From JAJZEO01 sp964350315 (GTDB lineage Bacteria > Chlamydiota > Chlamydiia > Chlamydiales > 2-12-FULL-49-11), in the NCBI GenBank assembly GCA_964350315.1, contig CAYGJD010000005.1, positions 1-64,000 of the forward strand: DNA of 64,000 nucleotides. The letters run 5' to 3'. This document shows, one piece after another, positions 15,572 through 23,909 of this stretch. The notes below the pieces were generated by a model that did no database searches, was not told where the DNA came from, and saw only the letters and a list, made by a program, of their open reading frames with translations. Numbering within the stretch: position 1 is the first letter of the stretch; each line of letters begins with the position of its first letter. Position numbers and translations under genes: made by a program.

Positions 15572-16579
15572 ATGTTGGAAGGTAGATCGTTAAGAAAGGT
15601 TTGTACGATAGGTGGGGGAACAGGAAACTTTGTTGTTCTTAGAGGTTTGAAGCGATTTCCTCTTGAATTAAGTGCGATCGTCTCTATGTCCGATGATGGT
15701 GGAAGTACAGGTGTTTTAAGAGATGAGTTGGGCGTTTTGCCTGCAGGTGATACAAGGCAATGTGTTGTTGCCTTATCGAACTCATCGAGATTGATGAGAA
15801 ATCTCATGAACTATCGCTTTGATTCTGGAGCTCTAATGGGGCATAGCTTCGGAAATCTTTTTTTGTCAGCGCTTGAAAAAGTCACAGGAAATTTTGAAAG
15901 AGCAATAGAAGAGGTTGGAAAAATTTTAAATATGCGGGGAAAAGTTATCCCTGTAACAACGGAACAAGTACATTTGCAAATGATCTTAAAGGACGGAAAA
16001 ATCCTTGAAGGTGAAAAAGAAATTTATTTATCACAAGAAATTGACCAGGGATATCAAAGCATTTCTTTAATTCCCCAGACATTTGCAAATTCGCACGCAA
16101 TTGACGAGATTTTAAATGCCGATGCTATTATTATTGGGCCCGGCGGATTTTATACATCGATAATAGCCAATTTATTAGTTGACGGGATTGCCGAAGCTAT
16201 TCAAAACACGCATGCAGTAAAAATATTTGTTGTGAATTTGATGAATCGAAAAGGTCAGACAACGGGATTTAAGGTTTCAGATCACTTGCGTGGAGTAGAA
16301 AAGTACTTGGGGAAAGGGATTTTTGATTACATTTTGGTTAATAACCAAGATCCACCGAAAGAATTAATTGACATGTATCGAGAAGAGGGTGAGTTAGTTC
16401 ACTGTGATATTGAAGGCTCAAACGTTATTTTGGCGCCTTTACTAGGGGAAATGAAAAAGCAGACAAAAGGGGATATTCTCGAAAGGAGTTTGATTAGACA
16501 CGACTCCAAACGAGTCTCTCTTGAGCTGATGAAGATAATAGCTAGGGTGGACGAACATTGTTACTCATCTTTGATTTAG
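15572..16579 (+). CDS. yvcK: YvcK/CofD-like UDP-sugar-binding protein
   Basis: A 335-residue protein of the YvcK (gluconeogenesis factor) family, which in Firmicutes binds UDP-GlcNAc and adjusts cell-wall and carbon metabolism. Family features: IGGGTGNFVVLRGLKRFP, SMSDDGGSTGVLRDELGVLP with GDTRQC, GHSFGNLFL and the later GPGGFYTS. It begins 6 bp after rpe with AAGGAGA as ribosome binding site. In C. trachomatis rpe is followed directly by efp, so yvcK and the HAD gene are an insertion here (or a loss there). Confidence 0.93.
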   Translation: MLEGRSLRKVCTIGGGTGNFVVLRGLKRFPLELSAIVSMSDDGGSTGVLRDELGVLPAGDTRQCVVALSNSSRLMRNLMNYRFDSGALMGHSFGNLFLSALEKVTGNFERAIEEVGKILNMRGKVIPVTTEQVHLQMILKDGKILEGEKEIYLSQEIDQGYQSISLIPQTFANSHAIDEILNADAIIIGPGGFYTSIIANLLVDGIAEAIQNTHAVKIFVVNLMNRKGQTTGFKVSDHLRGVEKYLGKGIFDYILVNNQDPPKELIDMYREEGELVHCDIEGSNVILAPLLGEMKKQTKGDILERSLIRHDSKRVSLELMKIIARVDEHCYSSLI

Positions 16580-17244
16580 ACGATACACTGATTGAAACAA
16601 CAAACGTTTTTACAGCAAAAAAGTTGGAAAACGCGTTGAAAGTTATGATTGCAGATGGTCTTGCTATTAAAGATTTTAATCATGCTTGTGAAATGCTACT
16701 TCGGATGAATCAAGGAGCAAATAGCACAAAAAACTTAATTCTTGAATTTGTTGAATTGCACGGTGGAAATAAAAAGCATGTTGAAATGGGAATGCAAGAA
16801 ATTGAAAAGATAAATTTAGATCAATATTCATTTGATGAGGTTGATGAAGTAATCGAACTTTTAGAAGATTTAAAAAGAGATCATTTGATCTGTCTTGTGA
16901 CACGTGGAAAAGAAGAGATGCAAAGAGAGAAATTACGAATATTTGGTTTAGATGAATCTCTGTTTTGTGAAATAGTTGTTACACCTTATTTCAATAAAGG
17001 TGAGCATTATGCCGCTATATCAGCAAAATATGGCATACAACCGCACGACATGTTTGTCATTGGAGATCGTATTGAAGCAGATCTTTTGGATGCAAAAAAA
17101 ATGGGAGCCCACACGGTGCATATAAGGCAGGGCAGAGGTGCAAATTGCGAATTGCAAAAAGAGATTGTTGATCATACGATCTATGAGCTAGGCGAGCTTG
17201 TATCTATATTAGAAAATCAAGAAAAGCTTTTGGAGATTGTATGA
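16558..17244 (+). CDS. HAD-family phosphatase
   Basis: A 228-residue haloacid-dehalogenase-type hydrolase. Motif I is FDLDDTLIE at residues 5-13 with nucleophile Asp6 and Asp8, motif II is LVTRG, and motif III/IV is FVIGDRIEADLLDAKKMG. The substrate is not predictable (a sugar phosphate or nucleotide phosphate is likely). The start is TTG 16558, 22 bp inside the yvcK end; AGGGTGG at 16544-16550 gives it a well-spaced ribosome binding site. The stop overlaps the efp start. Confidence 0.88.
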   Translation: MLLIFDLDDTLIETTNVFTAKKLENALKVMIADGLAIKDFNHACEMLLRMNQGANSTKNLILEFVELHGGNKKHVEMGMQEIEKINLDQYSFDEVDEVIELLEDLKRDHLICLVTRGKEEMQREKLRIFGLDESLFCEIVVTPYFNKGEHYAAISAKYGIQPHDMFVIGDRIEADLLDAKKMGAHTVHIRQGRGANCELQKEIVDHTIYELGELVSILENQEKLLEIV

Positions 17245-17798
17245 CAACGAGTAATCAAATCACGCCTGGGATGACGATCGAACTTGAAGAAAAGATTTAT
17301 CGAGTAGAGTCTTCTGTCAAAGTTACGATGGCAAAGGGTGTTCCTTTTGTTAAGACTAAGTTGAAAAATTTAATGAATGAAGAAGTGCTTGAGAAGAATT
17401 TTAAACTTGATCAACAGATTAAAGAAGTAAAACTTAATGAGCGCGAACTAGAATATTTGTACATGGAAGGTAAGAAGCACCTATTTCTAGATATTGAGAA
17501 TTTAGAGCAAATTTTAGTTGATAGTGAAGTAATTTCTGACCGGGTCAATTATTTAAAAGAGGGAATTGCTGTCAGTTCGTTATTTTATGGTGACACAATT
17601 TTTTCAATTGAATTACCGCAATTTTTAGAACTCATGATATTAAAAACAGAAGATTTAGATGCGTCAAATGCTATGGCTGCATCGAATAGATTAGCTATTC
17701 TTGAAACAGGGGCACGAATCGAAGTCCCTATGTTTATCGAGAGTGGTGATATTATTAAAGTGGATACTAAAACTGATGAATATGTCCAAAGAGTATAG
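17241..17798 (+). CDS. efp: Elongation factor P
   Basis: A 185-residue EF-P, which relieves ribosome stalling at proline runs. The N-terminal KOW-like domain has ITPGMTIE and the loop MAKGVPFVKTKLKNL; Lys32 occupies the place of the modified Lys34 of E. coli, although the surrounding PGKG is changed to MAKG. The C-terminal OB domains end with ARIEVPMFIESGDIIKVDT. Chlamydiae usually have two EF-P genes; this one sits beside accB-accC as C. trachomatis efp1 does. ATGA overlap with the HAD gene. Confidence 0.94.
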   Translation: MTTSNQITPGMTIELEEKIYRVESSVKVTMAKGVPFVKTKLKNLMNEEVLEKNFKLDQQIKEVKLNERELEYLYMEGKKHLFLDIENLEQILVDSEVISDRVNYLKEGIAVSSLFYGDTIFSIELPQFLELMILKTEDLDASNAMAASNRLAILETGARIEVPMFIESGDIIKVDTKTDEYVQRV

Positions 17799-17816
17799 AT
17801 TACTAAGGGGGAGCTT

Positions 17817-18299
17817 TTGGACTTAAAATATATAAAAGACCTGATTGTGCTACTGGAGAAGTCTGGAGTACAAAAAATGTCGATAAAAGAAAAAAATGGT
17901 TTTGAGATTACCCTTGATAAAGGGGCCTCAGTAGAGAATGATGCTGTACATGTTGTGCCGCAATCAAGACCCTATGCCTCACTTCCACCAGCACCACCTG
18001 TTCACCATTCAATAGTTCCTGTAGCTGAACCTCTAGAAGGAAAGACTGAAAGTGCTATTGATCCAAAAAAATGCATCACATCACCAATGGTTGGCACATT
18101 TTATAAGGCAGAATCGCCTGAGTCTCCAGCTTTTGTGAAGGTTGGTGATTTGGTGAATAAGGGAGATGCAATTTGTATAATAGAGGCGATGAAAGTCATG
18201 AATGAAGTGAAAAGTGATCGCCAGGGGAAAATAACAAAAATATTAGTCGACGATGGATCGCCTGTTGAATATGGGCAAACTCTGTTTGTTGTCGAATAA
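17817..18299 (+). CDS. accB: Biotin carboxyl carrier protein of acetyl-CoA carboxylase
   Basis: A 160-residue carrier subunit that brings carboxybiotin to acetyl-CoA for fatty acid synthesis. The biotinyl motif EAMKVM is at 123-128 (biotinylated Lys126), preceded by a Pro/Ala-rich linker (about 45-75) and an N-terminal helical region. The start is TTG 17817, supported by the strong AAGGGGGAG just upstream; no ATG is available before the conserved region. accC follows directly. Confidence 0.95.
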   Translation: MDLKYIKDLIVLLEKSGVQKMSIKEKNGFEITLDKGASVENDAVHVVPQSRPYASLPPAPPVHHSIVPVAEPLEGKTESAIDPKKCITSPMVGTFYKAESPESPAFVKVGDLVNKGDAICIIEAMKVMNEVKSDRQGKITKILVDDGSPVEYGQTLFVVE

Positions 18300-18312
18300 A
18301 ATGGGGTCTAAG

Positions 18313-19683
18313 ATGGAAATCAAAAAAGTATTGATTGCAAATCGTGGGGAAATTGCTGTTAGGATCATTCGTGCTTGTCATGATTTGGGGTTAGCAACAG
18401 TAGCGGTTTATTCAGAAGCTGATAAAGAGGCGCTACATGTATTGCATGCTGATGAAGCTGTATGCATAGGAAAGGCAGCGGCTTCAGAATCATATCTCAA
18501 AATACCAAGAATACTTGCTGCTTGCGAAATTACAGGAGCTGACGCAGTTCATCCTGGGTATGGATTTTTAAGCGAAAATGCGAAATTTGCATCTATCTGT
18601 GAAAGTTGCAATGTACTGTTTATTGGGCCTACTTCGAAAGCAATTGCATTATTAGGTGATAAGGCAAGGGCAAAGGAAATCGCAAAAAAAGCTAAATGCC
18701 CCGTTATTCCCGGCTCAGATGGGATCATTAAAGATGTTCAAGAAGCTCTAAAAGAAGCAGATAAAATTGGTTATCCTGTTTTTATAAAAGCGACCATGGG
18801 TGGTGGCGGAAAAGGAATCCGAATTGCCTATACTCGAGATGATTTTGTTAAAATGTTTACACAAGCTGCAAATGAAGCAGATAAAGCCTATGGCTGTGGT
18901 GATTTATATCTTGAAAAGATGATTGTTTCACCAAGGCATATCGAAGTACAGATTATTGGCGATGTATATGGAAATTTTGTGCATCTTGGCGAAAGAGATT
19001 GTACAATTCAAAGAAGAAGACAAAAGCTTATAGAAGAATGCCCAAGTCCAGTGCTCAGTAGCAGCATGAGAAAGAAAATGGGAGAGGCTGCTGTAAGAAT
19101 TGCAAAGGCAGCTGAATATCATACGGTGGGTACTGTTGAATTTCTTCTTGATGAGAAGGGGCACTTCTATTTCATGGAAGTCAACACTCGAATTCAAGTA
19201 GAGCACACAGTTACCGAAGAGTTGACAGGGATTGATTTAGTTCACGAGCAAATACGTTTAGCTTGTGGTGAAAAACTACGAATTAAACAAGATGAAGTCG
19301 AATTTCGTGACCATATCATGCAATTTCGAGTAAATGCTGAAGACCCACACAATAATTTTGCGCCGTCTCCGGGATTGCTCGAATACTATATCCCAAGCTC
19401 AGGTCCTCATGTTAGGGTCGATAGCGCTTGTTATTCAGGATATCGTGTTCCGCCTCATTATGATTCAATGATTGCTAAATTGATTGTCAGAGGAAAGACT
19501 AGAGAAGAAACAATTAGACGAGCTCAACGTGCATTAAAAGAGTTCCATATTGGTGGTGTAAAAACGACAATTCCATTTCATCAATACATGTTAAAAAATG
19601 AAAGATTTCTTTCAGGGAAATATCCTATTGACTTTATTGATAATTTGATCGAAGAAGGGTGTGACTTCAAAGAGATAAGCTGA
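18313..19683 (+). CDS. accC: Biotin carboxylase subunit of acetyl-CoA carboxylase
   Basis: A 456-residue ATP-grasp enzyme that carboxylates biotin on AccB. Visible features: KVLIANRGEIAVRIIRACHD at the N terminus, HPGYGFLSENA, the glycine-rich ATP loop KATMGGGGKGIRI, HIEVQIIGD, ERDCTIQRRRQKLIEE and EVNTRIQVEHTVTE. ATG 18313 was chosen because the family starts here; in-frame starts at 18253 and 18301 would extend into accB. It forms an operon with accB. Confidence 0.96.
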   Translation: MEIKKVLIANRGEIAVRIIRACHDLGLATVAVYSEADKEALHVLHADEAVCIGKAAASESYLKIPRILAACEITGADAVHPGYGFLSENAKFASICESCNVLFIGPTSKAIALLGDKARAKEIAKKAKCPVIPGSDGIIKDVQEALKEADKIGYPVFIKATMGGGGKGIRIAYTRDDFVKMFTQAANEADKAYGCGDLYLEKMIVSPRHIEVQIIGDVYGNFVHLGERDCTIQRRRQKLIEECPSPVLSSSMRKKMGEAAVRIAKAAEYHTVGTVEFLLDEKGHFYFMEVNTRIQVEHTVTEELTGIDLVHEQIRLACGEKLRIKQDEVEFRDHIMQFRVNAEDPHNNFAPSPGLLEYYIPSSGPHVRVDSACYSGYRVPPHYDSMIAKLIVRGKTREETIRRAQRALKEFHIGGVKTTIPFHQYMLKNERFLSGKYPIDFIDNLIEEGCDFKEIS

Positions 19684-19694
19684 AGGGTTCTTTA

Positions 19695-20564
19695 GTGAAT
19701 AAAAGAAAGGGCGTGATTTTATCAGGGGGAAAGGGGACAAGACTCCTTCCTTTAACTCACGTAACAAGTAAGCAGCTTTTACCGATCTTTGATAAACCAA
19801 TGATTTACTACCCCTTGTCTATTCTAATGATGGCGGGGATTAAAGACATCATGATCATCTCATCATCACATGATTTGTACAGATTTCAAACACTTTTTGA
19901 AGATGGATCTCATCTAGGCCTGAACATTACTTATGGCATTCAAGAAGTTCCAAAAGGAATAGCTGATGCCTTCCTTGTTGCGGAAGCATTTTTAGCAGGA
20001 GATCCTGTTGCTCTAATTTTAGGAGACAATGTTTTTTGCGGCGCTCAGATTGAAGAGGCAATTTTGCCTGAAAACATTAGTGAAGATGGAGCTACAATTT
20101 TTGGGTATGAAGTCAAAAATCCTGAAAGGTTTGGGGTTTTGGAGTTTAATAAAGAAGGAAATGCGATCGATGTTATTGAAAAGCCAAAAAACCCTCCTTC
20201 ACCTTATATAGTTCCAGGTCTTTATTTTTATGACGGAAAAGTAATGGAAATCACAAAACAACTTTCTCCATCAGAAAGAGGAGAGTTGGAAATTACAGAC
20301 GTTAATAAAGCATATATGAGAAATAAGAAGATGCGAGTAGTTAAGCTAGGAAAAGGAAATGCCTGGTTTGATACAGGACGCTTTGAAGATCTTCATGAAG
20401 CTTCAACGTATGTACAAATTATACAACAACAACATCACACAAAAATTGCTTGTATAGAAGAAATTGCCTACAAAAATGGCTTTATCAACAAAATTCAACT
20501 CGATTTACTAGCAAAATTGTATGAAAAAAGTGAGTATGGACAATACCTTGCCGCTATCGAATAA
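19695..20564 (+). CDS. rfbA: Glucose-1-phosphate thymidylyltransferase
   Basis: A 289-residue nucleotidyltransferase making dTDP-glucose, the first step towards dTDP-rhamnose and other deoxysugars. The pyrophosphorylase signature SGGKGTRLLPLT follows the start; GDNVFCG, EKPKNPPSPYIVPGLYFYD and WFDTGRFEDL are typical RmlA elements, as is the length. The start is GTG 19695 with GAAGGG seven bases upstream. No rfbB, rfbC or rfbD is in the window, so the final sugar is unknown. Confidence 0.92.
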   Translation: MNKRKGVILSGGKGTRLLPLTHVTSKQLLPIFDKPMIYYPLSILMMAGIKDIMIISSSHDLYRFQTLFEDGSHLGLNITYGIQEVPKGIADAFLVAEAFLAGDPVALILGDNVFCGAQIEEAILPENISEDGATIFGYEVKNPERFGVLEFNKEGNAIDVIEKPKNPPSPYIVPGLYFYDGKVMEITKQLSPSERGELEITDVNKAYMRNKKMRVVKLGKGNAWFDTGRFEDLHEASTYVQIIQQQHHTKIACIEEIAYKNGFINKIQLDLLAKLYEKSEYGQYLAAIE

Positions 20565-20582
20565 TCATTTCTTAAAAAACTC

Positions 20583-20612
20583 TTGTCTTAATCTTCACAA
20601 GCTCTTTATAGT
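20583..20612 (+). promoter_or_regulatory. Predicted promoter of the Cys-rich protein gene
   Basis: TTGTCT (20583-20588) and TATAGT (20607-20612) with an 18-bp spacer, 34 bp before the ATG at 20646, which has an AGAGG ribosome binding site. Confidence 0.45.
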
Positions 20613-20645
20613 TAAATTTTGGAAATCAAAATATAGAGGTTTTTC

Positions 20646-21533
20646 ATGGATGCTCTTAGAAATTGTTGTTCTGCCATATCGAGTGTCTTATGGAGCGATA
20701 GGGCATCAGTCAAATATTGCCAACAGAATGAAATACGTTTTTTTAGACAAAACCATCTTCAGATATTTAAAGAAGGCTTAGCGATTGGAGTAGGCCCTTC
20801 TGGAGAGCGGGATAGAGAGCATTTATATTTTGATTATGCAGAGCAAAATCAGAGATTATATGAAGGATGTGCTTTCCGCGAAGAAATGGAAAATGGAGGA
20901 TTGCAAGATCGTTGTGAAATTTGTGAGGAATCTGCATTAATGTTCATTGCAGTTCCATGCGATCTGACGCAAGATATTTGTGCTTCTTCGATAGATTTGT
21001 GTGCTTGTGGGTATTTTTGTCTGACTTCAAAAAAACCGGATTTATCTAAAAAAAAGGGAGTGCATTTCTGTGGTTCTATGTGCGGCAATTGTTTGAAGGT
21101 CCCATTGGATGTTGTATTTTATCTTTTGCGAGCACCTTATCTAGCTAGTCGTTTTTGTTGTTTTGAAAGAATGGATTGCATTAAGCAAAGATGTTTGCCA
21201 TTTCCTCTAGTTGAAAATTATTTTTTCCATAAAGATTGTCAACGTATCGTTCAAGAAGGAAAGACATGGTCTGAGGAAGCTTATATGGAAATCCTGGAAA
21301 GTAATAAAGATGTGGTAGTTGATCAGCCACAAGCTATTGCAAGTGCCGGGCAAGAAAGGGGGGAAAGAGAGCCTGAAAGCATCGTGATAGCACAAGAAGT
21401 GGCAGCTGCAGAAGAAACAGAAGAAGCGTCAGCGCCAGCAGTTGCTGTAAATGACCAAGTAATAGGAAATCAGCCTGTGTCAATACTTATTCAGGGTGTA
21501 GAGGATGAAGTTCGGAAAACAAGTGATGTTTGA
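20646..21533 (+). CDS. Cys-rich protein of unknown function (295 aa)
   Basis: I do not recognise this protein. Residues 7-201 contain 19 cysteines, several in CxxC-like spacing (CEIC, CAC, CGSMCGNC, CC), followed by an acidic, Ala/Glu/Val-rich, low-complexity tail (about 235-285). No signal peptide is obvious, though a hydrophobic stretch lies near VPLDVVFYLLRAPYLA. Zinc binding or, if exported, disulphide bonding is possible. It has its own promoter and ribosome binding site. The organisation (folded Cys domain plus acidic tail, lineage-specific) would suit a secreted effector, but nothing proves that. Confidence 0.7.
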   Translation: MDALRNCCSAISSVLWSDRASVKYCQQNEIRFFRQNHLQIFKEGLAIGVGPSGERDREHLYFDYAEQNQRLYEGCAFREEMENGGLQDRCEICEESALMFIAVPCDLTQDICASSIDLCACGYFCLTSKKPDLSKKKGVHFCGSMCGNCLKVPLDVVFYLLRAPYLASRFCCFERMDCIKQRCLPFPLVENYFFHKDCQRIVQEGKTWSEEAYMEILESNKDVVVDQPQAIASAGQERGEREPESIVIAQEVAAAEETEEASAPAVAVNDQVIGNQPVSILIQGVEDEVRKTSDV

Positions 21534-21548
21534 CAAAGAACGTGTCTA

Positions 21549-22457
21549 CTAAGTTTTTTTGGGGCGTTTTTTTCTGCGAATCTGTTTGCTCTTTTCAGAT
21601 TTTGTGCCGCCATAAATGACTTCATAGATATTTGATATGGAGAGAAAAGCATTTCCGTCGACTTGAAAGACAAGTTCTTTTAGGTCTGCTAAATCAAGTC
21701 TTTCAACAACTACAGTTAGTAGTTCTTTTGATTCACCTGAGTATCCACCTTTACCATGGATAATTGTTACACCAAGCCCAAGGTCTTTTAGAATAGCGTC
21801 TTTTAGCTCGTCTGGCTTGCTTGAGACGATTGTAACAGATTTTATCTCTTCCAATCCAACAATGACAAGGTCGATCATTTTAAAGGCTACAATGTAGGTA
21901 AGAAGAGATTTTACGGCAATATGCCAATCGAGAAAGATTAAACCGTAAGAAGCGAATACAAAGATGTTGAAGACAAGAACGACTTGTCCTACTGTGAATC
22001 CGAATTTTTTATTCACAATGATTCCCATGATCTCACTACCATCAAGGCAACCGCCGTTTCTAATAATTAAACCAGACCCAACGCCTAATAGAGCTCCACC
22101 AAGAACAATGATCTCTAATGCATCTCCGTTGTATGCTGGCGCACCTTCAAGCAAAATCATAAAAAGAGCAAAAAACAAAACTGCCACAGACATCTGGATG
22201 ACAAACGTTTTTCGGATAAATTTGTATGCAAGCCAGATAAAGGGTAGATTCACAATTACGATGTAGATGGAAATCAATGAATCATTAGTTAGTCTTCCTA
22301 AAATCAAAGAAATACCAACAACACCACCATCAATTAAGTGGTGAGGGTAGAGAAACATTCGAATAGCAAGAGCTGCAAAAAATGAGCCAAGTATAACCCA
22401 AAAATATTGTAGGATTTGGCCTGGGATAGATTTATTTGAAATTGTGTGTGCGCTCAT
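21549..22457 (-). CDS. YitT-family membrane protein (DUF161/DUF2179)
   Basis: A 302-residue protein with about five to six membrane helices in residues 15-200 (for example GGVVGISLILGRL and GSGLIIRNGGCLDGSEIMGI, typical of YitT proteins), followed by a cytoplasmic DUF2179 domain with TIIHGKGGYSGESKELLTVVV. The biochemical role of the family is unknown; some members are near transport functions. The last residues are very basic. It converges on the Cys-rich gene with 15 bp between them. Confidence 0.88.
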   Translation of the reverse strand: MSAHTISNKSIPGQILQYFWVILGSFFAALAIRMFLYPHHLIDGGVVGISLILGRLTNDSLISIYIVIVNLPFIWLAYKFIRKTFVIQMSVAVLFFALFMILLEGAPAYNGDALEIIVLGGALLGVGSGLIIRNGGCLDGSEIMGIIVNKKFGFTVGQVVLVFNIFVFASYGLIFLDWHIAVKSLLTYIVAFKMIDLVIVGLEEIKSVTIVSSKPDELKDAILKDLGLGVTIIHGKGGYSGESKELLTVVVERLDLADLKELVFQVDGNAFLSISNIYEVIYGGTKSEKSKQIRRKKRPKKT

Positions 22458-22509
22458 GAGTATAGAATATACAGAGAATCTCTTTGAGTCAAACGGAATT
22501 ATACAAGAA

Positions 22510-23175
22510 TCACATTGAGTTTGGATTCTTGTTCAACAAACGAGCCATATAACAAATATAAAGAGAAATGATAGCTGAAAAAAAGCACCACACCGAGGCA
22601 AATGTAGTGTTGTAAATAAAGAAAGCTATTGTTGCCGAAACAAGAATAATCCATCCCAGGATTTTAACATGCTTCCATGAGGAAATAATTAAACTTCCAC
22701 AAGTTAAAGTAAGGTATAGAAAGATTCCCCAATCAAAATTAAAAGTTTCTGAGTGAAGGTAACATATCGAACAGTTTACAATTCGTGTATTCAAGATTCC
22801 TGGGTGAATTAAAATATGGGAAATCATGGTTACAAAGAAAACAAATCCGATCACAGTAAGGCTTAAGAAAAGAATTCTCTTTTTTTCATCAAAAATAGAA
22901 ATGGCTAATGGGACCCAGAACGGCCAAAAAGCATAAGCAAAGAATAAATAGAGGTAAGATAGTGTTTCAAGGCTCTCGGGATTGAGTGACATGTGATCTC
23001 TTAAACCAAGCCAAACAAATCCTTCGATAAACTGTTGAATTGCAAACAATAATGGAATTAAAGCGATAGGAAAAAAAGTTTTCACGCCACTTGCTCTAGT
23101 CTGTTGAAGGGAATAGGCAGAGGCTATTCCTAATACAATTGATGCTCCAAAGCTTGCGGTTGGTGAAAAGCACAT
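22510..23175 (-). CDS. Multi-pass membrane protein of unknown function (DUF6629-like)
   Basis: A 221-residue protein with about seven hydrophobic segments. The N terminus MCFSPTASFGAS and the phrase ALIPLLFAIQQFIEGFVWLG resemble the small DUF6629 group of bacterial membrane proteins; I assign this from memory of the pattern and not from a search. There is no predicted function. It is followed by the YitT gene on the same strand after 52 bp. Confidence 0.72.
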   Translation of the reverse strand: MCFSPTASFGASIVLGIASAYSLQQTRASGVKTFFPIALIPLLFAIQQFIEGFVWLGLRDHMSLNPESLETLSYLYLFFAYAFWPFWVPLAISIFDEKKRILFLSLTVIGFVFFVTMISHILIHPGILNTRIVNCSICYLHSETFNFDWGIFLYLTLTCGSLIISSWKHVKILGWIILVSATIAFFIYNTTFASVWCFFSAIISLYICYMARLLNKNPNSM

Positions 23176-23260
23176 AACGATATCCCCCTAAAGGAGAGAT
23201 CATAAAGATAGGATATTTGAATGGAAGTGAAAACGTAATATATTGTGTCTAAAAAAGATG

Positions 23261-23334
23261 CGCGAGAGAAGGGACTCGAACCCTCAACTTCCAGCGTGAC
23301 AGGCTGGTGCTCTAACCAATTGAACTACTCCCGC
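23261..23334 (-). tRNA. tRNA-Asp (GTC)
   Basis: A full cloverleaf is visible on the minus strand: acceptor GCGGGAG/CTCTCGC, anticodon stem CCAGC/GCTGG with loop CTGTCAC (anticodon GTC), T arm with TTCGAGT, discriminator G. CCA is not encoded. A T-run follows the 3' end (23251-23256 on the other strand), so transcription may stop there. Confidence 0.96.
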
Positions 23335-23371
23335 AAATGGTCCCAACGAATTTGTTCAATCTTCGTCAGGT

Positions 23372-23443
23372 TGGGCGCAAATGGATTTGAACCAATGACC
23401 GCCTGTGTGTAAGACAGGTGCTCTACCGCTGAGCTATACGCCC
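23372..23443 (-). tRNA. tRNA-Val (TAC)
   Basis: Cloverleaf on the minus strand: acceptor GGGCGTA/TGCGCCC, anticodon stem CCTGT/ACAGG with loop CTTACAC (anticodon TAC), T loop TTCAAAT, discriminator A, CCA not encoded. It lies 37 bp upstream of tRNA-Asp and shares its promoter. Confidence 0.96.
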
Positions 23444-23458
23444 TCAACTAATTGGAAC

Positions 23459-23488
23459 ATTCTAGCTGGAAAGGATATTTATCCTCAA
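23459..23488 (-). promoter_or_regulatory. Predicted promoter of the tRNA-Val/tRNA-Asp unit
   Basis: On the minus strand, -35 TTGAGG (23483-23488), 18-bp spacer, -10 TAGAAT (23459-23464). The start would be about 8 nt before the tRNA-Val 5' end. Confidence 0.55.
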
Positions 23489-23513
23489 GTATTATTAAAT
23501 AAATGAGGTTTCA

Positions 23514-23909
23514 ATGAAAAAGCGAATGATATGTTTAGTGGTGTTTTCACTAACAGGATGCTCTCCTAGTTCACTCTCTGAGTATAGAACAGAGGGTGAG
23601 GGGCACATAAAAAAACTTGTAGAAGAGTTAGCAGAAATTGAATCTGTCTCTCAGTTGGAGGCAAAACAGGTTAAATTAAAAAAAAGATTCACGGCAATGG
23701 TGGACTTAATGATTGCTGCAAAAAAATTTCAGTTAAAGCATGCAGAAGATGGTCAAGAAATTACCCCTTGGCAACTTGAGATGAGTAATGCGCTGAAGCG
23801 AGAGTTAATCAGAATTTATCAATTGGAGGGGTGTGCTGAAAAATTCGAAGAGATAGAGAGAGATACAATGCATCGTCTCGATCTCTTCGAAAAAAGTAAG
23901 TCTTATTGA
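23514..23909 (+). CDS. Small lipoprotein of unknown function (131 aa)
   Basis: The N terminus has two lysines and an arginine, a short hydrophobic stretch and the lipobox SLTGC with Cys16, so the mature protein should be lipid-anchored. The rest is highly charged and predicted to be helical (EELAEIESVSQLEAKQ). No family is recognised. The ATG has GAGG upstream. The gene overlaps the 3' end of surE on the other strand by 7 bp. Confidence 0.82.
   Translation: MKKRMICLVVFSLTGCSPSSLSEYRTEGEGHIKKLVEELAEIESVSQLEAKQVKLKKRFTAMVDLMIAAKKFQLKHAEDGQEITPWQLEMSNALKRELIRIYQLEGCAEKFEEIERDTMHRLDLFEKSKSY

Noticed and set aside
17241..17798. EF-P lacking the modified lysine
   Set aside because: The loop is changed to MAKG, but the lysine itself is kept at residue 32.
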